A stretch of 17,313 bases of DNA. Source: an uncultured Lachnospiraceae bacterium (GTDB taxonomy: Bacteria > Bacillota_A > Clostridia > Lachnospirales > Lachnospiraceae). The position numbers and the translations under genes were made by a program. The stretch lies in NCBI GenBank assembly GCA_910587495.1, contig CAJUMT010000058.1, positions 1 to 17,313 on the forward strand, written 5' to 3'. Numbering within the stretch: position 1 is the stretch's first letter; each line of letters starts with the position of its first letter. This document shows positions 7,882 to 15,379 of the stretch, in pieces. The notes under the pieces were generated by a model, which was not told the origin of the DNA, did not search any database, and worked only from the letters and a program-made list of their open reading frames with translations.

Positions 7882-8933
7882 AACGTCATTTTTACTCCAT
7901 ATGGTTTAAAATTGTCCTGGCTTTTTTCTGGATTATGGTCACGACCTACGTCTCCATCGGCTTTACTGTCCATCTGGTTAACCGCCTTAACCTGTGGCGC
8001 TTTTTATCCTTCCCCTTAACCAGCATGCATTTTATCATGCTGCTGGCGCTGCTCAGCATTATTTTCGGCACGCTGATCAGCATGTTTGCCCTGCACCATG
8101 TACTCAATCCGATTATGGAGCTGTCCAAGGCCATGCAGAAAGTAGCCAAAGGGGACTATACGGTCAGGCTTACGACCCCTGTACCGAATCTGAAAGACGA
8201 AATGTATGACCTAAGCTCTAATTTTAATCAGATGGTTCAGGAATTAGCCAGTACGGAGACGCTTCATACAGATTTTATTACCAACGTCTCCCACGAGTTT
8301 AAGACCCCCCTTGCCGCCATCAGCGGCTATGCGACGCTTCTTCAGGACGACACGCTTTCTTTGGAAGAACGAAACGAATATATCAGAATCATTATTAAAA
8401 GCACGAAAGAACTGACCCATATGACCGGCAACATCCTGAATCTCTCGCGGCTGGAAAATCAAACTATTATCTGTGAGAAAAAATCCTTCCGGGTGGACGA
8501 GCAGCTCCGTCAGATTATCCTGCGCATGGAACCTGTCTGGTCTGCCAAGAATCTAAGTATCAATCCGGAACTGGATATCATCACTTGGTATGGGAACCAG
8601 GAATTGGCCGCCCATATCTGGAACAATCTGCTGGACAACGCCGTCAAATTCACACCCCAGGGCGGTGAGATCAACATCACGGCTCACACGGACGAGAAAT
8701 GGATGACAGTCACATTTCAGGATACGGGTATCGGCATGACGCCGGAAGTCCAGTCGCATATATTTGAAAAATTTTATCAGGGGGATATCTCGCGTGAAAA
8801 AAAGGGCAACGGCCTGGGACTTGCTTTAGTCCAAAAGATCGTCGCCCTGCATGGAGGATTTATTCAGTTAGAAAGTTACCCGGAACTGGGGAGTTCATTT
8901 AAAGTTTTGCTACCTCTAAAATCTTACGACTGA
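7878..8933 (+). CDS. Sensor histidine kinase with very short extracellular loop
   Basis: Membrane-bound autokinase that should phosphorylate the upstream regulator. In the 351 residues I see TM1 (about 11-34), an external loop of only about 15 residues (35-48), TM2 (about 49-72), a HAMP linker (about 73-125), HisKA with the phosphorylated His139 in NVSHEFKTPLAAISGY, and the ATPase domain: N box NNLLDNAVKF (249-258), G1 DTGIGM (282-287), F box EKFYQGD (297-303) and G2 GNGLGLALV (310-318). All catalytic boxes are intact. With so little outside the membrane, ligand sensing probably happens within or at the membrane or through a partner, as in kinases of cell-envelope stress systems. The final 35 bases overlap the convergent glgB frame. 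Confidence 0.95.
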   Translation: MKRHFYSIWFKIVLAFFWIMVTTYVSIGFTVHLVNRLNLWRFLSFPLTSMHFIMLLALLSIIFGTLISMFALHHVLNPIMELSKAMQKVAKGDYTVRLTTPVPNLKDEMYDLSSNFNQMVQELASTETLHTDFITNVSHEFKTPLAAISGYATLLQDDTLSLEERNEYIRIIIKSTKELTHMTGNILNLSRLENQTIICEKKSFRVDEQLRQIILRMEPVWSAKNLSINPELDIITWYGNQELAAHIWNNLLDNAVKFTPQGGEINITAHTDEKWMTVTFQDTGIGMTPEVQSHIFEKFYQGDISREKKGNGLGLALVQKIVALHGGFIQLESYPELGSSFKVLLPLKSYD

Positions 8934-10743
8934 CTTTTTTTGCTTTTAATACCTTAAATATTCTCGCGCTAAAAGGCGGCAAATCCACCAACAGGGTGTG
9001 CGGCCTTTTTTTGCACGGCTCGTCCACAATGCGCCAGGTCATATCCGTCGTCTTCGTATTGCCGCCATAACATTCCCAATCCGTGTGAAGCAGCTCTTTT
9101 AACTCATACAGCATGGGAATCCCCACCTGAAAATCCTTCCAAAACTGATCGGACAGATTCATCACAACGACAATCGTCTCTTTAGAAGCCCTGCGCTCAT
9201 AAGCATATGTGACATAATCTGACGCTTCCACTTCCAGCCACTCGAAACAGTTTTGATTATATTCTCCGTCATACAATGCCGGTTCTGACATGTACAGATT
9301 AGAAAGCTTTGCGTAAAAACGATGAAACGCGTCATGAATCGGATATTCTAACAGATTCCAGTCCTGTTCTCTGTTCTCGTCCCACTCCCTGAACTGCCCG
9401 AATTCATTTCCCATAAAGTTCAGTTTCTTTCCCGGATGGGTGTATACATAAGTGTAAAAAGCTTTCGCCTGAGGAAATTTAAACTCATAATCTCCCCACA
9501 TTTTCTGTAAGATCGTCGCTTTTCCATGCACCACTTCGTCATGGGAAAACGGCAGTAAAAACAGATCGCTGTAAAAATACATCATGGAAAAACTTAGTTT
9601 ATGATAGTCATAAGGGCGATACACCGGCGCAGTCTGGAAGAACCGCAAAGTATCATTCATAAATCCCATATCCCATTTGTAGTCAAAACCAAGTCCGTCA
9701 TATTCCGTAGGCGCGGTCACTTTAGGAAAATCTGTAGAATCTTCCGCAATCAGCATAGCCGACGGATGGCGCTTGTGAATCCCTGCGTTCATATTTCTTA
9801 AAAATTCCACCGCACGCTCATTCACGCCTCTGTTCGGATCTCCGTTCCAGTAGATCGCCCGGCTTATGGCATCCATACGGATACCGTCAAAATGAAACTC
9901 CGTAAGCCAGTAATCCGCCGCCGACTGTAAAAAGCTTCTTACTTCTCCGCGGCTATGCATAAAGTTCATCGTACCCCACTCACTGTATGCCGTATCCGGA
10001 TGCGGAAATTCATACAAAGGCGTTCCGTCGAATTGCAGAAGGCCGTAGTCGTCGGTGGCAAAATGTACCGGTACAAAATCCATAATCACGCCAATGCCGT
10101 TTTGATGGCAGGCATCCACCAGCTTCTTAAGCTGTATAGGGCTTCCATATCTGGAAGTCGGCGCAAAAAATCCCGTATTCTGATAACCCCAGGAACAATC
10201 CGCCGGATGCTCGGACAGTGGAAGAAACTCTATATAATTGTAACCCATTTCCTTCAGATAGGGAATCAACACCTGCGCCAGTTCCTCATAATCATACCAG
10301 GAGCCGTCTTCTTTTTTCTTCCAGGAACCTGCATGGATCTCGTAAATGTTCATGGGGCGGTTATAATTCTTATCCCGGCCTGTCATCCATTTCAGATCGT
10401 CAAAGTGATAAGTACGATCCACGACTCTCGAAGCAAACCCGGGGCGAAGTTCCATCAGCATCCCATACGGATCACAGTGCATAACGCTCCTGTTTTGGGC
10501 ATCCGTAATACGGTATTTATAATACATGCCTGCCTGGACATTTGAAACGATATGTTCAAAAACCCCTGGATGTTCTCCGGCTTTCAGTTCTAAAAATTCC
10601 CATCCGCTGAAATCTCCCTGCAGCTCCACTTTCTTTGCGCCTGGTGCATAAATACGGAAAGCCGCCTTCCCCTTTTCCAGATGCGCTCCAAAATACTCAT
10701 AAGCATCAAATACATCCCCTGTTAAAAATTTTTGAAAATCCAT
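8899..10743 (-). CDS. glgB: 1,4-alpha-glucan branching enzyme
   Basis: Introduces alpha-1,6 branches into glycogen by cutting and transferring alpha-1,4 chains; GH13 family, cytoplasmic. The 614 residues contain an N-terminal CBM48-type beta-sandwich (about 18-110) and the catalytic barrel with all four signatures: DFVPVHF (222-228, region I), FDGIRMDAI with nucleophile Asp291 (region II), LIAED with acid/base Glu334 (region III) and FSHDEVVHG with Asp402 (region IV). A beta-sandwich C-terminal domain ends at about residue 598, after which a short basic extension (KAKKVSRKILEVAKL) lies partly in the overlap with the kinase gene. GGGAGGG lies seven bases ahead of the ATG. It should act on the product of glgA at 1-1283, though the two are 7.6 kb apart and not cotranscribed. 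No glgC, glgD or glgP is in view. Confidence 0.97.
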   Translation of the reverse strand: MDFQKFLTGDVFDAYEYFGAHLEKGKAAFRIYAPGAKKVELQGDFSGWEFLELKAGEHPGVFEHIVSNVQAGMYYKYRITDAQNRSVMHCDPYGMLMELRPGFASRVVDRTYHFDDLKWMTGRDKNYNRPMNIYEIHAGSWKKKEDGSWYDYEELAQVLIPYLKEMGYNYIEFLPLSEHPADCSWGYQNTGFFAPTSRYGSPIQLKKLVDACHQNGIGVIMDFVPVHFATDDYGLLQFDGTPLYEFPHPDTAYSEWGTMNFMHSRGEVRSFLQSAADYWLTEFHFDGIRMDAISRAIYWNGDPNRGVNERAVEFLRNMNAGIHKRHPSAMLIAEDSTDFPKVTAPTEYDGLGFDYKWDMGFMNDTLRFFQTAPVYRPYDYHKLSFSMMYFYSDLFLLPFSHDEVVHGKATILQKMWGDYEFKFPQAKAFYTYVYTHPGKKLNFMGNEFGQFREWDENREQDWNLLEYPIHDAFHRFYAKLSNLYMSEPALYDGEYNQNCFEWLEVEASDYVTYAYERRASKETIVVVMNLSDQFWKDFQVGIPMLYELKELLHTDWECYGGNTKTTDMTWRIVDEPCKKRPHTLLVDLPPFSARIFKVLKAKKVSRKILEVAKL

Positions 10744-10760
10744 ACAAACCCTCCCTTGTA

Positions 10761-10789
10761 GTTATATCCTTTGTATATTTCTATGGTAA
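10761..10789 (-). promoter_or_regulatory. Weak candidate promoter of glgB
   Basis: On the minus strand TTACCA (10784-10789) and TATAAC (10761-10766) are 17 bp apart. The -10 is so close to the gene that the leader would be only about ten bases, barely clearing the ribosome binding site. Other AT-rich hexamers in 10767-10810 could serve instead. Confidence 0.3.
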
Positions 10790-10825
10790 CGGATAAGCTG
10801 TAAATATGCAAGAAAAAAGTGAATT

Positions 10826-11341
10826 TCAGTCATTTTTTTGAACATAAAATCCCGGCACTCGCTTATATACTTCCCGTGTCACGATCCCAATCAACAATCC
10901 AGTAATAAGGCCCGACAACAAAAGAACCGGCCCATAGTAAACAAGGTTCAAAGACTCCAACACCAGCATGGCCACCAGAAGCTGCCCCACATTATGGGCA
11001 ACACCTCCTGTCAGGCTGACTCCGATCACACTGAAAGCACCGCTTTTTTTTACCAGGTACATGCATAAAAAACTAAGAAGCGCGCCTGCCAGACTGTACA
11101 GAATCATAGACAGGTTGCCGAACATAAATCCAGACAAAAGAATCCGCATCCCATTGACAGCGAAAGCCTCCGTCGGTCTTAATCCATACAGCGCCCATAC
11201 GATGACCAGATTGGCAAGCCCCAGTTTAACCCCCGGTATCCCGATGGGAACCGGTATGAGCAGTTCCACATAGCTGGCAATCAGCGCTAAAGAAGTCAAA
11301 AGACCAAGACGCGCAATTTCTTCTGTTTTCTTTTTGTCCAT
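10826..11341 (-). CDS. Gx transporter family membrane protein (heptaprenyl diphosphate synthase component I-like)
   Basis: Small integral membrane protein of 171 residues with about five hydrophobic segments (roughly 12-32, 40-55, 66-98, 103-130 and 135-156) and the family's conserved features GVKLGLANLV (37-46) and GGVAHNVGQLLVA (112-124). Proteins of this kind are annotated either as heptaprenyl diphosphate synthase component I or as Gx transporters. They resemble ECF-type substrate-binding membrane subunits, and no ATPase or energy-coupling partner is nearby here. The gene starts 16 bp after the rhomboid stop with GGAG seven bases ahead of ATG, so it is the second gene of a two-gene operon. 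The substrate is unknown. The prenyl synthase name should not be taken as a proven function. Confidence 0.85.
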   Translation of the reverse strand: MDKKKTEEIARLGLLTSLALIASYVELLIPVPIGIPGVKLGLANLVIVWALYGLRPTEAFAVNGMRILLSGFMFGNLSMILYSLAGALLSFLCMYLVKKSGAFSVIGVSLTGGVAHNVGQLLVAMLVLESLNLVYYGPVLLLSGLITGLLIGIVTREVYKRVPGFYVQKND

Positions 11342-11357
11342 CTGTCCGCTCCGTTTC

Positions 11358-11948
11358 TTAATACCGGTTCATCTTGTTTTTATTCATTACATATCCCAGA
11401 ACCGCGCCTGTAAATCCGCCCAGTATATGCGTCAGATTCGCCACATTGTTAGGTACAAACAGGCCTTCGTAAACCTGCCCGCCCAGATAGACAGCTGCCA
11501 CCAGTATAAAGGTAAGAGGAATCGCTCCTTCTTTGATGCTGGTAAAGGATGACAAAAGGATCAGTGCGAAAACCACTCCGCTGGCGCCTAAAAGCTGAAT
11601 CCTGGGAAAAAATGCGAAATTGATAACACCGGTTACCAAGGCAACCGCCAGGATCACAAATAACATATTCAATGAACCGTACTTTTCTTCCAAAAGCGGT
11701 CCAACGATCAAAATAAGCATAATATTTCCTATAAAATGCTCCCATCCGGCGTGCCCCAGCACATGGCCAGCAAATCTGACATAAGTCAGAGGACTTCCAA
11801 GAGAAGACCTGTACACACTAAAGAACAGGTCCGTCGTTTTTCCGTCAGTAGCCTGACCCAGTAAAAGCGCCGCGAAACAAAGAATAGTAAACACAAGAAT
11901 TACCGGTGAATTAAATGAAATTTTCAGATGTGAAGATCCGTTTTTCAT
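11358..11948 (-). CDS. Rhomboid-family intramembrane serine protease
   Basis: Cleaves transmembrane segments of membrane proteins inside the bilayer. The 196-residue protein has about six membrane helices. The conserved parts are the HxxxN pair in EHFIGN (His71, Asn75), the catalytic serine in GASG (Ser123) preceding a hydrophobic helix, and the partner histidine in THILGGFTGAVLGY (His174), so the Ser-His dyad is intact. It lacks extra N- or C-terminal domains and corresponds to a minimal six-helix rhomboid. First gene of an apparent operon with the Gx-type membrane protein downstream; its promoter candidate lies at 11978-12006. The ribosome binding site (GTAGGG) is weak. Natural substrates cannot be deduced. 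Confidence 0.93.
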   Translation of the reverse strand: MKNGSSHLKISFNSPVILVFTILCFAALLLGQATDGKTTDLFFSVYRSSLGSPLTYVRFAGHVLGHAGWEHFIGNIMLILIVGPLLEEKYGSLNMLFVILAVALVTGVINFAFFPRIQLLGASGVVFALILLSSFTSIKEGAIPLTFILVAAVYLGGQVYEGLFVPNNVANLTHILGGFTGAVLGYVMNKNKMNRY

Positions 11949-11977
11949 ACCTATACCCTACTTTTATTTTTGTGCCT

Positions 11978-12006
11978 ATTGTACCAGATTTTTACAGTTT
12001 GCGCAA
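11978..12006 (-). promoter_or_regulatory. Extended -10 promoter of the rhomboid operon
   Basis: The minus strand carries TACAAT (11978-11983) preceded by the TGn extension (TGGTACAAT), with TTGCGC (12001-12006) 17 bp upstream. The -35 is weak but an extended -10 can compensate. The transcript would start near 11971 and give a leader of about 23 bases. The element is immediately downstream of the Xaa-Pro aminopeptidase stop, so the rhomboid operon is probably expressed separately. Confidence 0.55.
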
Positions 12007-12017
12007 GAAACCCGCGG

Positions 12018-13805
12018 TCAGATCTTACGGGTATAATTCTTTAACCACGCTCTTTCCTTCTCATTCAGATGCGGTTGTAGCGTATCATATACTTTTTGGT
12101 GATATTCGTTCAGATACTCTCTTTCCTCCCGGGTCATATCCTGGGGCAAAACAGCGTCCAGATCAAAAGGCACAAGCGTCAATACCTCAAATCTAAGGAA
12201 CTGCCCGTATTCGTTATCCTCATGCATTATGCAGAGCAGTTCATTTTCCAGACGGATGCCGTATTGATCTTTTATATAGATTCCCGGCTCATCCGTCGTC
12301 ACCATCCCCGGCTCCAACACAGCCGGCGCCTCGCCGTCCTTGTATTTCCATCGGAACGCGTTCGGCCCTTCATGTACATTTAAAAGGTGTCCTACCCCAT
12401 GCCCTGTTCCATGTTTGTAATCCATGCCCAGACGCCAAAGCGGTTCCCTGCATAAAATATCCAGGTTATGTCCGGTACATCCATAAAGAAAGCACGCGGA
12501 CGAAAGCTTTAAGTTTCCTCTGCACACCGCTGTAAACATACGCTTTTGTTCTTCTGTCAACGTCCCTGCGGCGAATGTACGGGTGGTATCTGTAGTTCCT
12601 TCCATATAATGACCGCCGGCATCCACCAGGAGAAACCCTTCCGGCAGAATCCGCGCATTGCTTTCTTCTGTGGCAGAATAATGGACGATCGCCCCATGGG
12701 AACCGTAGGCGCAGATCGGCGCAAAACTTTGTTCCAGATAATTGCCCTGTTCTTTCCTTAAATGATCCAGGTATTCTGCGGCAGACACCTCCGTAATCTC
12801 CTCTTTATGAACATTCGTTTTAAGCCAGTACATAAAACGGGTAAACGCAATACTCTCTTTTAAATGGGCCGCTTTCAGGTTCCGAATCTCCGTGGAGTTT
12901 TTGACTGCTTTCATAAGTTCTGACGGATTTCTTTGATCAAGAATCTCTGTTTTTTCCGGTATGGCAAAAAGCAGCCTGTAATTGACGCTTTTTTTATCCA
13001 GTAATACTTTCTGCCCGTCTTTCAAACACATAAGATCCGTATAAATCTCATCATATCCTTTTACTTCGATTCCGTTTTTCTGAAGATAACTTTGCACCTC
13101 GTCCGACAGTGCCGAACTGTCCGCATACCAAATACAGGTATCTTTTGTTATGGACAAAAAAGAAAGGATGACTGGTACATGAGGAATATCCCGCCCTCTT
13201 ATATTCAAAATCCAGGCAATATCGCATAATGACGCCAACACATGGATATCTGCTCCTTTTTCCTCCATCTGCTTCCTGATTCTGCCAAGTTTATTTATAA
13301 CGCTTTCTCCAGTCCACTTCTTATCCAGGATAAACGCCTGCGTTCTGGGAAGCTGCGGTCTGTCATCCCAAATCGCGCCTACCAAATCCTCGGTTACCAG
13401 AAGTCCCGCTCCTTTTTCGTCTGCCGCTGCTTTTAGCTTTTCCGCTCTTGACGCACTCATGGTCTTTCCGTCAAAGCCCAGTTTCCCGTCTGCATCCAGA
13501 TGCTCTTTTACATAAGTTTCCACATCGGGAACCCCTGGTTCTTCCATCTTAAAAAGGCGGACAGAAGTCTCTGTAAGTTCCATCTGCGCCTGAACAAAAT
13601 ATCTGCCGTCCGTCCACAGACCTGCCTCCTTTTCTGTAACAACCGCCGTCCCCGCAGACCCGCTAAACCCGGTCATATACGCCCTTGACCGAAAATGCGC
13701 GCAGACATATTCCGATTCATGGCAGTCTGAAGACGGTATCACATAAACAGTCACACCTGTTTTCTTCATTTCTTCCCGAAGTCTGCGCAGCCTTTCTTTT
13801 ATCAT
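12018..13805 (-). CDS. Xaa-Pro aminopeptidase, three-domain M24B type
   Basis: Releases N-terminal residues that precede proline; a dinuclear-metal pita-bread enzyme, cytoplasmic since no signal peptide is seen. The 595 residues match the long eukaryote-like aminopeptidase P1 form: two creatinase-type N-terminal domains (about 3-140 and 150-305), the M24 catalytic domain (about 312-530) and a short C-terminal domain (about 540-595). The five metal ligands are all visible: Asp395 in LLVDAGG, Asp406 in TTDTTRTF, His469 in HGTGHGVGH, Glu506 in TTDEPGIY and Glu520 in RLENEL. The start is supported by AGGA six bases upstream. It begins 32 bp after the M18 aminopeptidase gene on the same strand with no terminator between, so the two are probably cotranscribed and jointly finish cytoplasmic peptide degradation, including proline-containing peptides. 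Confidence 0.96.
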   Translation of the reverse strand: MIKERLRRLREEMKKTGVTVYVIPSSDCHESEYVCAHFRSRAYMTGFSGSAGTAVVTEKEAGLWTDGRYFVQAQMELTETSVRLFKMEEPGVPDVETYVKEHLDADGKLGFDGKTMSASRAEKLKAAADEKGAGLLVTEDLVGAIWDDRPQLPRTQAFILDKKWTGESVINKLGRIRKQMEEKGADIHVLASLCDIAWILNIRGRDIPHVPVILSFLSITKDTCIWYADSSALSDEVQSYLQKNGIEVKGYDEIYTDLMCLKDGQKVLLDKKSVNYRLLFAIPEKTEILDQRNPSELMKAVKNSTEIRNLKAAHLKESIAFTRFMYWLKTNVHKEEITEVSAAEYLDHLRKEQGNYLEQSFAPICAYGSHGAIVHYSATEESNARILPEGFLLVDAGGHYMEGTTDTTRTFAAGTLTEEQKRMFTAVCRGNLKLSSACFLYGCTGHNLDILCREPLWRLGMDYKHGTGHGVGHLLNVHEGPNAFRWKYKDGEAPAVLEPGMVTTDEPGIYIKDQYGIRLENELLCIMHEDNEYGQFLRFEVLTLVPFDLDAVLPQDMTREEREYLNEYHQKVYDTLQPHLNEKERAWLKNYTRKI

Positions 13806-13837
13806 AGTTTTTCCTATCCCTTCATAATATATTGTCT

Positions 13838-15244
13838 TTATTTTTCCCAGGAAGCCTTTAAAAATGCCATATACCCTTTATAGGCTTCATAAATATCCGC
13901 TTTGCTGGACACTTCCCACGGACAATGCATATTAAGAAGCGCCACGCCGCTGTCAATCACATCCATTCCATAGTTGGCCGCGATATAGGCAATGGTTCCT
14001 CCGCCTCCCTGGTCCACTTTTCCAAGCTCCGCCGTCTGCCAGAAAACCCCCGCTTCATCCATGATCCGGCGTAGACTGCCGATATATTCGGCGTTGGCGT
14101 CATTGGAACCGGATTTTCCACGGGAACCTGTATATTTATTAAATACCATCCCATGCCCTAAGTAAGCGCTGTTCTTTTTTTCAAATGCGCCGGCGTAACC
14201 AGGATCAAAAGCCGCGCTTACATCAGAAGAAAGCATATGACAGCTCTGCAGGCACCTGCGAAGCGAAAGCTCCGAATAATTTCCCGTAAGCGCCATCACT
14301 TCCGCTGTCACATTTTCAAAATATTTAGAATGCATGCCTGTCGCTCCCATACTTCCGATCTCTTCCTTGTCTGTCAAAAGACATACGGAAGTATATGCAG
14401 GCGTCTCCGTCTCCAGCATAGCCCTAAGAGAAGTAAAAGCACAGATCCTGTCATCCTGCCCGTATCCCATAACCATGCTCCTGTCCAAGCCAAAATCTCT
14501 GGCCGCTCCCGCCGGAACCGCCTCCAACTCCGCCGACAAAAAATCTTCCTCCTCTATCCCGTAACTCTCTTCCAAAAGTCTTAGTATTCCTTTTTTAATT
14601 TTTTCTTTTTCTTCCTTCCCCGGTTCCTCCGCATCCTTAAGCGGGCGGCTTCCCACGATAATATTCAGGTTCTCCCCTTCTACTACAACGGCAGCCTTCT
14701 TCTGCATCTGCTCTCCTGAAAGATGAATCAAAAGATCCGAAATCCCCAGTACCGGCTCGCTGTCCTTCTCCCCCACCGAGATCTCCACCACGCTTCCATC
14801 CTTTTTCGCAACCACTCCATGCAGCGCTAACGGAATCGCCGCCCACTGATATTTCTTAATTCCTCCATAATAATGCGTTTCCAAAAGCGCTGTCTCTCCG
14901 TCCTCATAAAGCGGATTCTGCTTAATATCCAGCCTGGGTGAATCAATATGCGCCCCCAGAATATTCATTCCCCGCTCCATCGGTTCCTCCCCGATCTGAA
15001 ACAGACACACCAGTTTCCCCCTATGTACCCCATATACCTTATCTCCCGCTTTCAGCGCTTTTCCTTCTCTGACTGCCTCTTTAAGCCTCTTATATCCCGC
15101 CTTTTCAGCCATTCGAACCGCCAGTCTTACGCACTCCCGCTCCGTCTTTCCCTCCGAGATAAATTCTTTGTACCTCTCGGCCAGATTCAAAACCTTAACA
15201 ATCTCTTCTTCTCCATACTGCTCCCATGCATTTTTTCTCTCCAT
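13838..15244 (-). CDS. M18-family metallo-aminopeptidase (ApeA/LapA-like)
   Basis: Removes N-terminal residues from peptides, in this family often neutral or acidic ones; tetrahedral cytoplasmic di-zinc enzyme. The 468-residue length is usual. Zinc-site and catalytic motifs are visible: GAHIDSPRLDIK (97-108, His99), GYGQDDRICAF (261-271), DKEEIGSMGATGMHS (292-306, Glu294/Glu295) and the C-terminal LNMHCPWEVSSKADIY carrying the last His ligand. The segment about 140-250 is the extra dimerisation domain typical of M18. AAGGAGA lies nine bases upstream of the ATG. It is the first gene of a probable two-gene aminopeptidase operon and is divergent from the MMPL-type transporter gene, sharing a compact promoter region. 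Exact residue preference cannot be read from sequence. Confidence 0.95.
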   Translation of the reverse strand: MERKNAWEQYGEEEIVKVLNLAERYKEFISEGKTERECVRLAVRMAEKAGYKRLKEAVREGKALKAGDKVYGVHRGKLVCLFQIGEEPMERGMNILGAHIDSPRLDIKQNPLYEDGETALLETHYYGGIKKYQWAAIPLALHGVVAKKDGSVVEISVGEKDSEPVLGISDLLIHLSGEQMQKKAAVVVEGENLNIIVGSRPLKDAEEPGKEEKEKIKKGILRLLEESYGIEEEDFLSAELEAVPAGAARDFGLDRSMVMGYGQDDRICAFTSLRAMLETETPAYTSVCLLTDKEEIGSMGATGMHSKYFENVTAEVMALTGNYSELSLRRCLQSCHMLSSDVSAAFDPGYAGAFEKKNSAYLGHGMVFNKYTGSRGKSGSNDANAEYIGSLRRIMDEAGVFWQTAELGKVDQGGGGTIAYIAANYGMDVIDSGVALLNMHCPWEVSSKADIYEAYKGYMAFLKASWEK

Positions 15245-15289
15245 AAAATAATTCTCCTTTCCTTGTTGTCACTCCGTTTCAAATTTCCC

Positions 15290-15319
15290 CTTGTATCTCC
15301 ATCCAATCTGTGATACAAT
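15290..15319. promoter_or_regulatory. Overlapping divergent promoters built on an inverted repeat
   Basis: TTGTATC (15291-15297) and GATACAA (15312-15318) form a perfect 7-bp inverted repeat with a 14-bp spacer. On the plus strand it gives TTGTAT-N17-TACAAT with a TG extension ahead of the -10 (15311-15312), pointing at the MMPL gene. On the minus strand it gives TTGTAT (15313-15318), a 17-bp spacer and TACAAG (15290-15295), pointing at the M18 gene. Polymerase could use the same 30 bp in either direction. The arms might instead be an operator. Confidence 0.55.
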
Positions 15320-15324
15320 TCTTG

Positions 15325-15345
15325 AAAATGACCAATGTTCATATT
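15325..15345 (+). promoter_or_regulatory. Candidate operator in the MMPL gene leader
   Basis: An imperfect palindrome, AAAATGACC-AAT-GTTCATATT (7 of 9 arm positions pair), sits at the predicted transcription start of the MMPL gene. TGACC/GGTCA-like half-sites are common in operators of TetR-type efflux repressors, so a repressor site is possible. A second short perfect repeat, ATATTT-GAA-AAATAT, follows at 15341-15355. No regulator gene is in view to pair with them. Confidence 0.35.
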
Positions 15346-15379
15346 TGAAAAATATCAAAAAAGGATGTGACACTTTATT

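Noticed and set aside
9955..10545. 196-codon open frame antisense to glgB
   Set aside because: It is fully contained in glgB, and its composition (Arg/His/Ile-rich, no domain) is typical of reversed coding sequence.
10808..10840. Hairpin with T-run after the Gx gene as an intrinsic terminator
   Set aside because: The only stem is a short AT-rich TGAAATTCA palindrome; it is too weak to call even though T-runs lie on both sides.
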